Source: Caballeronia arvi
GTDB lineage: Bacteria > Pseudomonadota > Gammaproteobacteria > Burkholderiales > Burkholderiaceae
DNA: 64,000 nt
Assembly (NCBI RefSeq): GCF_001544695.2
Contig: NZ_FCOM02000007.1
Span: forward strand, 1 to 64,000
Direction of reading: 5' to 3'
This document shows, one piece after another, positions 1-10,494 of the stretch. Numbering within the stretch: the first letter of the stretch is position 1; the number at the start of each line of letters is the position of its first letter. The notes below the pieces were generated by a model. That model saw only the letters and a list, made by a program, of their open reading frames with translations. It made no database searches and was not told where the DNA came from. The translations under genes and the position numbers were made by a program.

Positions 1-201
1 GAAGACAGCCGCGACAAGGTCGAGGCAATGACCAAGGCGCTGCTCGAATGGGAAACCATCGATGCGGACCAGATCAGCGACATCATGGCGGATCGTCCGC
101 CGCGTCCGCCGAAGAACATGCCGCCGCCGTCCGGCGACACGCCTCCGGGCGGCAGCAGCGGCACCGAGGTCAAGCCGGGCAACGCGCCCGCCACGGCCTG
201 A
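1..201 (+). CDS. ftsH: FtsH, C-terminal end (partial at window start)
   Basis: Only the last 66 codons are inside the window, ending in TGA at 199-201. The visible peptide has a short helical stretch (EDSRDKVEAMTKALLEWETI) followed by a Pro/Gly-rich tail, which is how FtsH membrane AAA+ zinc proteases of Burkholderia end. The position immediately before folP and glmM agrees, because rlmE-ftsH-folP-glmM is the usual betaproteobacterial order. FtsH degrades membrane and regulatory proteins at the inner membrane. The ATPase and protease domains lie outside the window, so the call rests on the tail and on synteny. Confidence 0.8.
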   Translation, partial: EDSRDKVEAMTKALLEWETIDADQISDIMADRPPRPPKNMPPPSGDTPPGGSSGTEVKPGNAPATA

Positions 202-378
202 GTTAGCTGCGTCCGTTCATGGGCCGGTGTGCATAGCACGCCGGCCCATTTTCCATTTACGGCTGCGTTTTAATGAGATGCTGAACGTCGCGCTCGCTAG
301 CACCGATCCGCTTTGCACGCGGCCCGCATCAGACGTTTCTCCGCCGCTCCCGCGAATTACTTCCTTCGTCCGACTCGC

Positions 379-1263
<885 letters not shown>

Positions 1264-1378
1264 GCCTTGGCGCCATTAGGGATGCTCCCCGGCGCAGGCG
1301 CGCGCCAATATAAATCATCAACACTATGTCGCGGGTCGATACCCGCAGCCGTATGTCCCGCGAGGAGGGCAAGCAATA

Positions 1379-2740
1379 ATGGCACGTCAATATTTTGGAA
1401 CGGACGGGATCCGTGGGCGCGTGGGTGTCGCGCCGATCACGCCGGACTTCGTACTCAGGCTCGGATACGCTGCGGGCAAGGTGCTCGCGGGCGCGGACCG
1501 CGCGATGCAGAAAAAGGGTAATCGTCCGACGGTGCTCATCGGCAAGGACACGCGCGTGTCCGGCTACATGCTGGAAGCGGCGCTGGAATCGGGCTTCTCG
1601 GCGGCGGGCGTCGACGTGATGCTGGCCGGCCCGATGCCGACGCCGGGCGTCGCGTATCTGACGCGCGCGCTGCGGCTGTCGGCGGGCGTGGTGATCAGCG
1701 CTTCGCACAATCCGTACGACGACAACGGCATCAAATTCTTTTCGGCTGACGGCAACAAGCTGCCCGACGAAATCGAGCTCGAAATCGAGCGCCAGCTCGA
1801 GCAGCCGATGGAATGCGCGCCGTCCGAGCGGCTCGGCAAGGCGCGGCGCCTGGACGATGCGGGCGGCCGCTACATCGAGTTCTGCAAGAGCACGTTCCCT
1901 GCGAACTTCGATCTGCGCGGGCTGAAGCTCGTGATCGATTGCGCGCACGGCGCCGCGTACGACGTCGCGCCGCACGTGTTTCATGAGCTCGGCGCGGAAG
2001 TCGTGTCGATCGGTGTGTCGCCGAACGGTTTCAACATCAACGACGGCGTCGGCGCGACCGCCCCTGATGCGCTCGTGCGCGCCGTGCTGGAACACAAGGC
2101 GGATATCGGCATCGCGCTCGACGGTGACGCGGACCGCCTGCAGATCGTCGATTCGACGGGCCGACTCTATAACGGCGACGAGCTGCTCTACGTGCTGGTG
2201 AAGGATCGCATCGCGACCGACGGCAAGGTGGATGGCGCGGTCGGCACGCTGATGACCAACATGGCCGTCGAAGTGGCGTTGAAAGAGGTGGGCGTGCGCT
2301 TCGTGCGCGCGGCCGTCGGCGATCGCTACGTACTTGAAAAGCTGCGCGAGAACGGCTGGCAACTGGGCGCGGAGGGCTCAGGTCACATTCTGTCGCTAGA
2401 CCGTCATTCGACCGGCGACGGCATCGTCTCGGCGCTCCTGGTGCTTGCGGCGATCCAGCGCAGCGGCAAGTCGCTCGCCGAACTGCTCGAAGGCGTGAGC
2501 CTCTTCCCGCAGAAGCTGATCAATGTCCGAATGAACGCGGGCGCGGACTGGAAGGCCAGCGACGCGATTCGTCGTGCCGTGGAGCAAGCCGAGCGTTCCC
2601 TCCAATCGCGCGGCCGGGTCTTGATTCGCGCGTCGGGAACTGAACCGGTCCTTCGCGTGATGGTGGAAGCGTCGGCGCAACAAGATGCGGTTCGGTACGC
2701 GGAAACGATTGCGCAAGTCGTGAAAGAGGCGACTTCGTAG
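1379..2740 (+). CDS. glmM: Phosphoglucosamine mutase
   Basis: Interconverts glucosamine-6-phosphate and glucosamine-1-phosphate for UDP-GlcNAc, and hence for peptidoglycan and LPS. The 453-aa length is typical. The phosphoserine loop [15 protein letters not shown] carries the catalytic serine at about residue 109. The metal-binding DGDADR loop and the C-terminal phosphate-binding [14 protein letters not shown] are all intact. A strong Shine-Dalgarno (gaggagg) lies about 10 bp before the ATG. It probably shares a transcript with folP and ends at the clear terminator just downstream. Confidence 0.97.
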   Translation: MARQYFGTDGIRGRVGVAPITPDFVLRLGYAAGKVLAGADRAMQKKGNRPTVLIGKDTRVSGYMLEAALESGFSAAGVDVMLAGPMPTPGVAYLTRALRLSAGVVISASHNPYDDNGIKFFSADGNKLPDEIELEIERQLEQPMECAPSERLGKARRLDDAGGRYIEFCKSTFPANFDLRGLKLVIDCAHGAAYDVAPHVFHELGAEVVSIGVSPNGFNINDGVGATAPDALVRAVLEHKADIGIALDGDADRLQIVDSTGRLYNGDELLYVLVKDRIATDGKVDGAVGTLMTNMAVEVALKEVGVRFVRAAVGDRYVLEKLRENGWQLGAEGSGHILSLDRHSTGDGIVSALLVLAAIQRSGKSLAELLEGVSLFPQKLINVRMNAGADWKASDAIRRAVEQAERSLQSRGRVLIRASGTEPVLRVMVEASAQQDAVRYAETIAQVVKEATS

Positions 2741-2770
2741 GCGTTTACTGAATTTCATCGTCTTTCGCGA

Positions 2771-2796
2771 AAAGCGGGCCTCGGCCCGCTTTTTTA
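2771..2796 (+). terminator. Intrinsic terminator after glmM
   Basis: A GC-rich perfect stem (agcgggcc / ggcccgct, loop tc, 2773-2790) is followed directly by a run of T. It separates glmM from the phosphate-regulated pst cluster. Confidence 0.9.
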
Positions 2797-2852
2797 TTTG
2801 CATCGGGCGCTTGACGAATGGGATGTGATCAAACTTTCAGCACGTAAGAAAA

Positions 2853-2907
2853 CTGACATGTTTGCTTCACGATTAGTCATATTACTGTCACGGACACCTC
2901 CTATATT
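2853..2907 (+). promoter_or_regulatory. Pho-box array and promoter of the pst operon
   Basis: TAGTCAT (2874-2880), a 4-bp spacer ATTA and CTGTCAC (2885-2891) match the PhoB consensus CTGTCAT-N4-CTGTCAY. A -10 like TATATT (2902-2907) starts 10 bp after the second half-site, the usual PhoB activator geometry. Two weaker half-sites with near-helical spacing lie upstream (CTGACAT 2853-2859 and GCTTCAC 2864-2870), so PhoB may bind as two tandem dimers. No consensus -35 is needed at this class of promoter. The regulator phoB is encoded downstream in the same cluster. Confidence 0.85.
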
Positions 2908-2961
2908 TCGCGTGTCGTTTCACACGCACACGACACACGCTCACAACCCTGGAGGTTAAGA

Positions 2962-3993
2962 ATGAAATTGATGCAAACCGCGCTGGCCGGCCTGATTGGT
3001 GCAGTGTTCGCCATCTCCGCTCAAGCAGCCGATATCACCGGCGCGGGTAGTACCTTCGCAGCCCCGATCTACACCAAGTGGGCAGACGCCTACCAGAAAA
3101 GCGGCGGCGGCAAGGTCAACTACCAGGGCATCGGCTCGTCGGGCGGCATCAAGCAGATCATCGCGAAGACCGTGGATTTCGCGGGCTCCGACGCTCCGCT
3201 GAAAGACGACGCACTCGCGAAGGACGGCCTGTTCCAGTTCCCGACGGTGGTCGGCGGCGTGGTGCCGGTGATCAACGTGCCGGGCGTGAAGGCGGGTGAA
3301 GTGACGCTGTCGGGCCAGGTGCTCGGCGACATCTACCTCGGCAAGATCAAGAAGTGGAACGACCCGGCGATCGCCGCGCTGAACCCGAAGGTCAAGCTGC
3401 CGGATACCGACATCGCCGTGGTGCGCCGCGCTGACGGCTCGGGCACGAGCTTCATCTGGACGAACTACCTGTCGAAGGTGAACACCGAGTGGAAGTCGAA
3501 GGTCGGCGAAGGCTCGACCGTGAACTGGCCGACGGGCACGGGCGGCAAGGGCAACGACGGCGTCGCGGCATTCGTGCAGCGTCTGCCGGGCGCGATCGGC
3601 TACGTGGAGTGGGCGTACGCGAAGCAGAACAAGATGACCTACGTCGGCATGAAGAACTCGGCTGGCACGGTCGTCGAGCCGAAGACCGACACGTTCAAGG
3701 CCGCCGCAGCGGGCGCGGACTGGTCGAAGTCGTTCTATCAGATCCTGACGGACGAGCCGGGCCAGAACGCATGGCCGATCGTCGGCGCGACCTTCGTCCT
3801 GCTGCACGCGACGCAAGAAAAGCCGCAGCAGGGCACGGAAACGCTGAAGTTCTTCGACTGGGCGTTCAAGAACGGCAACCAAGCTGCAAACGATCTCGAC
3901 TACATCTCGCTGCCGGATTCGGTCGTTGCCGAAATCAAGACGCAATGGAAGGCGAAGGTCAAGGACGCTGCGGGCAAGTCGGTTGCTGAATAA
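2962..3993 (+). CDS. pstS: Periplasmic phosphate-binding protein PstS
   Basis: High-affinity phosphate receptor of the PstSCAB ABC importer. Residues 1-22 form a Sec signal peptide ([20 protein letters not shown], cleavage near AQA-A). The mature part opens with [14 protein letters not shown], and the phosphate-binding loops GSSGGI and RADGSGTSF are present. Length (343 aa) is standard. A good Shine-Dalgarno (tggagg) precedes the ATG. It is the first gene after the Pho-box promoter, so strong induction in low phosphate is expected. Confidence 0.97.
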   Translation: MKLMQTALAGLIGAVFAISAQAADITGAGSTFAAPIYTKWADAYQKSGGGKVNYQGIGSSGGIKQIIAKTVDFAGSDAPLKDDALAKDGLFQFPTVVGGVVPVINVPGVKAGEVTLSGQVLGDIYLGKIKKWNDPAIAALNPKVKLPDTDIAVVRRADGSGTSFIWTNYLSKVNTEWKSKVGEGSTVNWPTGTGGKGNDGVAAFVQRLPGAIGYVEWAYAKQNKMTYVGMKNSAGTVVEPKTDTFKAAAAGADWSKSFYQILTDEPGQNAWPIVGATFVLLHATQEKPQQGTETLKFFDWAFKNGNQAANDLDYISLPDSVVAEIKTQWKAKVKDAAGKSVAE

Positions 3994-4062
3994 GCGCAAA
4001 GAGCAGTCGTTTGAAACTGTCCTAAGCTGTTGATTCGAAGGACAGCAACGCAGTAAAGAAAG

Positions 4063-4092
4063 CCGCGCGGCGAGCCAGGGCTCGCCGCGCGG
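4063..4092 (+). promoter_or_regulatory. Perfect 13-bp hairpin between pstS and pstC
   Basis: CCGCGCGGCGAGC (4063-4075), a 4-nt loop, and its exact reverse complement at 4080-4092, without a following T run. Such intercistronic stems after pstS commonly protect the pstS part of the transcript or attenuate read-through, so that the binding protein outnumbers the permease. The structure is seen directly; the role is inferred. Confidence 0.6.
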
Positions 4093-4120
4093 TCTGACAC
4101 GTAGCGAAACCAAGGCTCCC

Positions 4121-5104
4121 ATGTCGGACATCAATCTCTCGTCGGCGGTGCCGGCGGCGCATACCCAGCGCGCGCCAAGCCGTCTCGGCGACATCATTTT
4201 CGGCGGCGTGACGCGGCTTGCGGCCGTCGTCACGCTGCTTCTGCTTGGCGGCATCATCGTTTCGCTGCTCGTCGCGTCGATGCCGACCATCCAGAAATTC
4301 GGGCTCTCGTTCCTCTGGCGCGCGGAATGGGATCCACCCAGCGAAAGCTTCGGCGCGCTCGTGCCCATCTACGGCACCATCGCGACGTCGATCATCGCGC
4401 TCATCATCGCGGTTCCGGTGAGCTTCGGCATCGCGCTCTTTCTGACCGAGCTTTCGCCTGCCTGGCTGCGCCGTCCGCTCGGCGTCGCAATCGAGCTGCT
4501 CGCGGCGATTCCGTCGATCGTGTACGGCATGTGGGGTCTGCTCGTGTTCGCGCCGATCTTCGCCGAATACTTCGAAAAGCCGCTTGGCCATCTGCTCGGC
4601 GACGTGCCCGTCATCGGCATGTTCTTTCAGGGCGCGCCGATCGGCATCGGCATCCTGTGCGCCGGCGTGATTCTCGCGATCATGATCATTCCGTACATCG
4701 CATCCGTGATGCGCGACGTGTTCGAAGTCACGCCCGTGCTGCTGAAGGAATCGGCGTACGGCATCGGCTGCACGACGTGGGAAGTGATGTGGAAGATCGT
4801 GCTGCCCTATACGCGCGCCGGTGTCATCGGCGGCGTCATGCTCGGCCTCGGCCGCGCGCTCGGCGAGACGATGGCGGTCACCTTCGTCATCGGCAACACG
4901 AACCTGCTCGACAATGTCTCGCTGTTCTCGCCCGGCAACAGCATCACGTCGGCGCTCGCGAACGAATTCGCGGAAGCGAGCCCGGGCCTGCACACGTCGG
5001 CGCTGATGGAACTCGGTCTCATTCTGTTCGTGATCACGTTCTTCGTGCTCGCGATTTCGAAGATCATGCTGATTCGCATGGAACGCGGGGAGGGCCGTAA
5101 ATAA
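4121..5104 (+). CDS. pstC: Phosphate ABC transporter permease PstC
   Basis: Inner-membrane permease half of PstSCAB. The 327-aa protein has about six hydrophobic segments, and the cytoplasmic coupling (EAA) loop is near [20 protein letters not shown]. The stop codon overlaps the pstA start by one base (TAATG), which implies translational coupling and paired expression with its partner permease. Confidence 0.96.
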   Translation: MSDINLSSAVPAAHTQRAPSRLGDIIFGGVTRLAAVVTLLLLGGIIVSLLVASMPTIQKFGLSFLWRAEWDPPSESFGALVPIYGTIATSIIALIIAVPVSFGIALFLTELSPAWLRRPLGVAIELLAAIPSIVYGMWGLLVFAPIFAEYFEKPLGHLLGDVPVIGMFFQGAPIGIGILCAGVILAIMIIPYIASVMRDVFEVTPVLLKESAYGIGCTTWEVMWKIVLPYTRAGVIGGVMLGLGRALGETMAVTFVIGNTNLLDNVSLFSPGNSITSALANEFAEASPGLHTSALMELGLILFVITFFVLAISKIMLIRMERGEGRK

Positions 5105-5991
5105 TGAGCCGTCCCGCCACCTTCAATCAGGACCCGGATCGCGTGCAGGCTACGCGTGAGAAGCTGCAAAGCCGCCGCCGCGGCACCAATGCGATCGCGC
5201 TCACGCTTTCGCTCGCCGCGATGGCGTTCGGCCTTCTCTGGCTCGTGTGGATTCTCTTCACGACGCTGAAGCTCGGCATCGGCGGTCTGTCGGTCGAGCT
5301 GTTCACGCAGTCGACGCCGCCGCCGAACACCGATGGCGGTGGTCTCGCCAACGCGATCGTCGGCTCGCTGATGCTCGTCGTGCTCGCGACGTTCGTCGGC
5401 ACGCCGCTCGGCATTCTCGCGGGCGTGTATCTCGCCGAATACGGCCAGAAGCGCTGGCTCGCGAACATCACGCGCTTCATCAACGACATTCTGCTGTCGG
5501 CGCCTTCGATCGTCGTCGGTCTGTTCGTGTATGCGCTGGTCGTCGCGAAGATGGGCCGCTTCTCCGGCTGGGCCGGCGTGATCGCGCTGGCGCTGCTGCA
5601 GATTCCGATCGTGATCCGCACGACCGAGAACATGCTGAAGCTCGTGCCCAATGCGCTGCGTGAAGCCGCGTTCGCGCTCGGCACGCCGAAGTGGAAGATG
5701 GTGATGTCGATCACGCTGAAGGCATCGATCGGCGGCATCGTCACAGGCGTGTTGCTGGCCGTCGCGCGGATCGCCGGTGAAACCGCGCCGCTCTTGTTCA
5801 CGGCGCTGTCGAATCAATTTTTCTCGTGGGACATGAATCAGCCGGTGGCAAACCTGCCGGTGACGATCTACAAGTTCGCGATGAGTCCGTTCCCGCAGTG
5901 GCAATCGCTCGCGTGGGCCGGTGTGTTCCTGATTACGCTCGGCGTGCTGGGTCTGAATATCCTGGCGCGCGCGATCTTCTCGAAGAAATAA
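5104..5991 (+). CDS. pstA: Phosphate ABC transporter permease PstA
   Basis: Second permease subunit (295 aa), pairing with PstC in the inner membrane. Hydrophobic segments alternate with the coupling loop [20 protein letters not shown], and the C-terminal helix is NILARAIF. The start overlaps the pstC stop. The next gene, pstB, begins 15 bp after the stop. Confidence 0.96.
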   Translation: MSRPATFNQDPDRVQATREKLQSRRRGTNAIALTLSLAAMAFGLLWLVWILFTTLKLGIGGLSVELFTQSTPPPNTDGGGLANAIVGSLMLVVLATFVGTPLGILAGVYLAEYGQKRWLANITRFINDILLSAPSIVVGLFVYALVVAKMGRFSGWAGVIALALLQIPIVIRTTENMLKLVPNALREAAFALGTPKWKMVMSITLKASIGGIVTGVLLAVARIAGETAPLLFTALSNQFFSWDMNQPVANLPVTIYKFAMSPFPQWQSLAWAGVFLITLGVLGLNILARAIFSKK

Positions 5992-6006
5992 GGGCTGAGT
6001 GATTCC

Positions 6007-6885
6007 ATGAATACGGTCGATAGTGGTGTCAAGCACCTGAATTCGAAGACTGCCGATGACAAGCCGGTCGAACGCGGTCCGGTTCCGGGCAGCGTGCGCC
6101 CGACGCACGGCTCGCAGCCAGCGGATTCCATCAAGCCGAAGATCGAGGTGAAGAACCTCAACTTCTTCTACAACAAGTATCACGCGCTGAAGAACATCAA
6201 CCTGCGCATTCCCGAGAAGAAGGTCACGGCCTTCATCGGTCCGTCGGGTTGCGGCAAGTCGACGCTTCTGCGCACCTTCAACAAGATGTACGCGCTCTAT
6301 CCGGAGCAGCGCGGCGAAGGCGAAATCCTGATGGATGGCGTCAACTTGCTCGACACCACGAAGGACATTTCGCTGCTGCGCGCGCGTGTCGGGATGGTGT
6401 TCCAGAAGCCGACGCCGTTCCCGATGTCGATCTACGACAACATCGCGTTCGGCGTGAAGATGTTCGAGCAGCTGTCGCGCTCGGAAATGGACGACCGCGT
6501 CGAATGGGCGCTCACGAAGGCCGCGCTCTGGACCGAAGTGAAGGACAAGCTGCAGCAGAGCGGCTACGGTCTGTCGGGCGGCCAGCAGCAGCGTTTGTGC
6601 ATTGCGCGCGGCATCGCGATTCGTCCGGAAGTGTTGTTGCTCGACGAGCCGTGCTCGGCGCTCGACCCGATTTCGACGGGCCGCATCGAAGAGCTGATCG
6701 CCGAATTGAAGAGCGATTACACGGTCGTGATCGTCACGCATAACATGCAGCAGGCGGCGCGCTGTTCGGACTACACTGCCTATATGTACCTCGGTGAATT
6801 GATCGAATTCGGCGATACCGAAAAGATCTTCATCAAGCCGGCCCGCAAGGAAACGGAAGACTACATTACGGGCCGCTTCGGCTGA
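6007..6885 (+). CDS. pstB: Phosphate ABC transporter ATPase PstB
   Basis: Energises phosphate import and takes part in PhoR signalling. It has Walker [10 protein letters not shown] (residues 78-86), signature LSGGQQQR, Walker [12 protein letters not shown] and the H-loop [10 protein letters not shown]. The roughly 45-residue hydrophilic extension before the ABC core ([10 protein letters not shown]) is longer than in E. coli PstB. No in-frame ATG close to the core offers a better start. Confidence 0.96.
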   Translation: MNTVDSGVKHLNSKTADDKPVERGPVPGSVRPTHGSQPADSIKPKIEVKNLNFFYNKYHALKNINLRIPEKKVTAFIGPSGCGKSTLLRTFNKMYALYPEQRGEGEILMDGVNLLDTTKDISLLRARVGMVFQKPTPFPMSIYDNIAFGVKMFEQLSRSEMDDRVEWALTKAALWTEVKDKLQQSGYGLSGGQQQRLCIARGIAIRPEVLLLDEPCSALDPISTGRIEELIAELKSDYTVVIVTHNMQQAARCSDYTAYMYLGELIEFGDTEKIFIKPARKETEDYITGRFG

Positions 6886-6925
6886 TTTGTCAGCCAGGTG
6901 AAACAGAAAGGCTTAAGGAGCATAT

Positions 6926-7630
6926 ATGTCCGATAAACATCTTTCGAGCCAGTTCGACGCCGACCTCAACGCGGTGTCGTCGAAAGTGCTGGAAATGGGC
7001 GGTCTGGTCGAGTCGCAGATCATCTCTGCGATGCAGGCGTTGAACGAGTTCGACATCGGCATCGCGGATCAGGTGATCGCGGCCGAAGTGCGGCTGAACA
7101 CGATGGAAGTCGAGATCGACGAGGAGTGCAGCAACATCATCGCGCGCCGTCAGCCGGCCGCGCGCGATCTGCGTTTGCTCATGGCGATCTCGAAGACGAT
7201 CACGAATCTCGAACGCGCCGGCGACGAAGCCGAGAAAATCGCGAAGCGCGTGAAGCGCATCAACGAAGATGGCGCGGGCCGCACGGTGAACATCGCCGAG
7301 ATCAAGCTGTCGGGCGAGATGGCGGTGTCGATCCTGCGCCGCGCGCTCGACGCGTTCGCGCGTCTCGACACGGTCGCCGCAGCTCAAATCGTGCGCGACG
7401 ACAAGGCCATCGACGATGAATTCCGCGCTTTCGTGCGCAAGCTCGTGACGTACATGATGGAAGATCCGCGCACCATTTCGGCGGGCCTCGACTATCTGTT
7501 CATCGCGAAGGCGGTGGAGCGCATCGGCGATCACGCGAAGAACATCGCCGAATTCATCATCTATATCGTGAAGGGCACGGACGTGCGTCACATCTCGCGC
7601 GACCAGCTCGAGCGCGAGGCGCTCAGTTGA
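6926..7630 (+). CDS. phoU: Phosphate signalling regulator PhoU
   Basis: 234-aa all-helical protein with two PhoU repeats. The conserved metal-cluster segments appear twice, as ERAGDEAEKIAKR in the first half and ERIGDHAKNIAEF in the second. PhoU links the Pst transporter to PhoR and keeps the Pho regulon off when phosphate is plentiful. A good Shine-Dalgarno (taaggag) precedes the ATG, and phoB follows after 50 bp. Confidence 0.96.
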   Translation: MSDKHLSSQFDADLNAVSSKVLEMGGLVESQIISAMQALNEFDIGIADQVIAAEVRLNTMEVEIDEECSNIIARRQPAARDLRLLMAISKTITNLERAGDEAEKIAKRVKRINEDGAGRTVNIAEIKLSGEMAVSILRRALDAFARLDTVAAAQIVRDDKAIDDEFRAFVRKLVTYMMEDPRTISAGLDYLFIAKAVERIGDHAKNIAEFIIYIVKGTDVRHISRDQLEREALS

Positions 7631-7680
7631 TTTATTTCGGCCGAGCGCAATCGTTTTAACTTCAAGCAAAAGGTCAAGAG

Positions 7681-8388
7681 GTGCCGATGCCCAGCAGTAT
7701 CCTCGTCGTCGAAGACGAACCCGCGATCTCCGAACTGATTTCGGTGAATCTTCAGCATGCGGGACATTGCCCCATTCGCGCTTATAACGCGGAACAGGCG
7801 CAAAACCTGATCAGCGACGTGTTGCCCGATCTCGTGCTGCTCGACTGGATGTTGCCGGGCAAGTCGGGCATCGCGTTCGCGCGCGAGTTGCGCAACAACG
7901 AGCGCACGAAGCATATCCCGATCATCATGCTGACGGCGCGCGGCGACGAGCAGGACAAGGTGCTCGGCCTCGAGATCGGCGCGGACGATTACGTCACGAA
8001 GCCTTTTTCGCCGAAGGAACTGATGGCGCGCATCAAGGCGGTTCTGCGCCGCCGCGCACCGCAGCTGACGGAAGACGTGGTCGCGATCAACGGCCTGCGT
8101 CTCGATCCGGCGACGCATCGCGTGGCGGCGAGTCATTCGGGCAACGACATCAAACTCGATCTCGGTCCGACCGAATTCCGCCTGCTCCATTTCTTCATGA
8201 CGCATCCGGAGCGCGTGCATAGCCGCACGCAATTGTTGGATCAGGTGTGGGGCGATCACGTGTTCGTCGAGGAGCGCACGGTCGATGTGCATATCAAGCG
8301 CCTGCGCGCCGCGCTCAAGCCGGCGGGCTGCGATGCTATGATCGAAACGGTGCGCGGCAGCGGATACCGGCTTGCAAAGAGCGCCTGA
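7681..8388 (+). CDS. phoB: Phosphate response regulator PhoB
   Basis: OmpR-family transcription factor that binds Pho boxes such as the one before pstS. The receiver domain has the acidic pair in VVEDEP, the phospho-acceptor Asp at residue 55 (LLDWMLPG) and the conserved Lys in TKPFSPKEL. The C-terminal winged helix ends with RTVDVHIKRLR and RGSGYRL. GTG at 7681 gives 235 aa; ATG at 7687, two codons later, is an equally plausible start. Confidence 0.96.
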   Translation: MPMPSSILVVEDEPAISELISVNLQHAGHCPIRAYNAEQAQNLISDVLPDLVLLDWMLPGKSGIAFARELRNNERTKHIPIIMLTARGDEQDKVLGLEIGADDYVTKPFSPKELMARIKAVLRRRAPQLTEDVVAINGLRLDPATHRVAASHSGNDIKLDLGPTEFRLLHFFMTHPERVHSRTQLLDQVWGDHVFVEERTVDVHIKRLRAALKPAGCDAMIETVRGSGYRLAKSA

Positions 8389-8452
8389 GTTCTGCTGCTA
8401 AAGTTATCCGCTTTAATTTGCCGCATCAACGTCACTCAGACTCACCGACAAC

Positions 8453-9766
8453 ATGAACATCATCTGGACGCGCGCCATCGTGTCCCTCGCGCTGCTCGCC
8501 GCGCTTAGCGCTGCGATCGGCGCATTCGCGGGCGTGCGCGTGGCGCTCGCTTTCGCGGTGCTCATGCTCGTCGTGCAGGGCTTCTTCGTCACGTATCACA
8601 TGCAGCGCCTGTGGCGTCTGCTCGAAGCGCCGGTCTACGGCGAGGTGCCGAGCGCACTCGGCATCTGGGGCGAAATCTATTACCGTCTGCACAAGCTCGC
8701 GAAGCGCTGGCACGCGCAGGTGCGTCAGGTCGAGCAACAGCATGCGCGCTTCATTCAGGCGATCCAGGCCTCGCCGAACGGTGTCGCGATGCTCGACGAT
8801 CACGATCAGATCGAATGGTGCAATGCCATCGCCGAGAAGCATTTCGGGCTGGACGCGAAGCGCGACTTGCGACAGCACATCACGCATCTCGTGCGCAATC
8901 CCGATTTCGTTCGTTACCTGAACGCACACCATTACGAAGAGATGCTCGTGATGCGCGGCATGGGCATGCATCGCAAATACACGGTCGCGGTGCAGGTGTT
9001 TCCGTACGGCGAGAATCGCAAGCTGCTGCTCACGCAGGACATCACCGAGCTGGAGCGCACGGATTCTATGCGTCGCGATTTCGTCGCCAATGTCTCGCAT
9101 GAGTTGAAGACGCCGCTCACGGTGCTCTCCGGTTTTCTCGAAACGATGCGTGAACTGCCGCTCGACGAAGCCGACCGCATGCGTTATCTCGACATGATGG
9201 AGCAGCAGGCGTCGCGCATGCAGAACATCGTGCGCGATCTGCTCGTGCTCGCCAATCTCGAAGGTGATATGCGTCCGCCGGGCGACGAGTTGCTCGACAT
9301 GCGCGCGGTGATGCGTCATCTGGAAGACGATGCCAATAGTCTTTCTAGCGGGCGGCATCGGATTTCATTTCATAGCGACGATGCGTTGACCATCGCGGGC
9401 GCGGAGACTGAAGTGATGAGCGCGCTCGGCAACCTCGTCACGAATGCGGTGCGTTATACGCCGGATGGCGGGGCGATCGAAGTCTCATGGCAGCGCATGA
9501 AGGATCGCGCGGTGTTCACGGTGCGGGATAGTGGGCTTGGGATTCCTGCGGAGCATATTCCGCGGTTGACGGAGCGGTTTTATCGCGTGGATCGGAGTCG
9601 GTCGCGGGATACCGGTGGCACCGGGTTGGGGTTGGCTATCGTCAAGCATGTGTTGCAGCGGCATAACGCCGAGCTCGATGTCAAGAGTGAAGTGGGGAGG
9701 GGGAGCACGTTCATCGTGAGGTTTCCCGCTTCGCGGACGGCTTTGAGGAAGTCGTTGGCGGCTTGA
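8453..9766 (+). CDS. phoR: Phosphate sensor histidine kinase PhoR
   Basis: 437-aa inner-membrane kinase that phosphorylates PhoB. Two hydrophobic helices lie in residues 5-47, with almost no periplasmic loop, as usual for PhoR, which senses through PstB/PhoU. A PAS domain follows (about residues 95-195), then a HisKA box VANVSHELKTPLTVL with His216, and an HATPase domain (NAVRYTPDGG, FYRVDRSRSRDTGGTGLGL). It lies 64 bp after phoB. The gene ends beside the large palindromic repeat, which may stop its transcript. Confidence 0.95.
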   Translation: MNIIWTRAIVSLALLAALSAAIGAFAGVRVALAFAVLMLVVQGFFVTYHMQRLWRLLEAPVYGEVPSALGIWGEIYYRLHKLAKRWHAQVRQVEQQHARFIQAIQASPNGVAMLDDHDQIEWCNAIAEKHFGLDAKRDLRQHITHLVRNPDFVRYLNAHHYEEMLVMRGMGMHRKYTVAVQVFPYGENRKLLLTQDITELERTDSMRRDFVANVSHELKTPLTVLSGFLETMRELPLDEADRMRYLDMMEQQASRMQNIVRDLLVLANLEGDMRPPGDELLDMRAVMRHLEDDANSLSSGRHRISFHSDDALTIAGAETEVMSALGNLVTNAVRYTPDGGAIEVSWQRMKDRAVFTVRDSGLGIPAEHIPRLTERFYRVDRSRSRDTGGTGLGLAIVKHVLQRHNAELDVKSEVGRGSTFIVRFPASRTALRKSLAA

Positions 9767-9860
9767 ATGGGTTTTTGCTTTTTTGTTTCTTGCTTTCGCT
9801 TTCGGCTGATCCCGTATTCGCGTTGGTTTATTAGCGTTGCCCCTCCCCGGGGCGGGGGTA

Positions 9861-9886
9861 ACTTTCTTTGCTGCTGCAAAGAAAGT
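9861..9886 (+). terminator. Hairpin in left arm of the palindrome, possible phoR terminator
   Basis: ACTTTCTTTGC, a short TG-type loop and GCAAAGAAAGT form an 11-bp perfect stem. It lacks a run of T, so it may act as a transcript end or processing stem rather than a textbook terminator. A sister hairpin with loop AG sits in the right arm. Confidence 0.4.
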
Positions 9887-10364
9887 CACCAAAGAAAGCA
9901 GCTTTCCCCAGCCTAAGCACTTCACACCGGCCGCGGCACAGGCGATTGGCTGAATGGCCCCCGGAGTAGCGAGTGCCCTCACAAAACTCGCGCGGCTTGG
10001 ATCGCGCACGGTCTGCTTCATCGCGCCGCTTAACGAACTGGTTCAGCCCCTCGCAAGCTCCGGCCCGCTTCGCGGCCGACGGGAAGAGCGGGTCTGCGCG
10101 TGTTTCCTTCCTAACGTCTTCTTCTCACTGCAAGTACCTGCCTACCGTTGGTTTCCCTTGCATACCCGGCGGCAGCGCGTAGCGCTGTGCCGAAGCTATT
10201 TCGTGCTGAACCAGTGTTCTTGAAGTTATGGCTTGTCAGACCGTGCGCGGTCCACGCCCGACGAGACCTACGAGAGCACTCGCTACTCTGGGTTCCATTA
10301 GGTCAATCGCCTGTGCCGCGGCCGGCATGAAGTGCTTAGGCTGGGGATAGCTGTTTCTTTGGTT

Positions 10365-10390
10365 ACTTTCTTTGCAGCAGCAAAGAAAGT
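10365..10390 (-). terminator. Hairpin in right arm of the palindrome, possible ppk terminator
   Basis: Same 11-bp stem as the left-arm hairpin (ACTTTCTTTGC / GCAAAGAAAGT). It lies about 105 bp beyond the ppk stop on the minus strand, so it is symmetrically placed to act on ppk transcripts. Confidence 0.4.
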
Positions 10391-10494
10391 GACTGCCGCC
10401 CCGCATAGGGGCAACGCAAATAGACCAACGCGAATTTGGGATCCGGCGACAAAAGCAAAGCCAAGAGCGAACCCAAAAGCTCCGCTAGAAAAAA

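Larger units (their letters stand above)
9776..10480. repeat. Giant imperfect palindromic repeat between phoR and ppk
   Basis: The whole space between two convergent genes is a long inverted repeat. Matching arm segments are GAGTAGCGAGTG (9964-9975) against CACTCGCTACTC (from 10278), GGCACAGGCGATTG against CAATCGCCTGTGCC, CCCAGCCTAAGCACTTCA against its complement near 10330, and the outer CGCGTTGGT / ACCAACGCG with GCGTTGCCCC / GGGGCAACGC. Each arm is roughly 240 bases, less well conserved inward, around a loop of about 200. No credible gene lies inside. Short reading frames around AAAGAAAGT translate to VTFFAAAKKVT, a string familiar from spurious Burkholderia-group hypothetical proteins, so the element probably belongs to a repeat family in these genomes. 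Confidence 0.85.
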
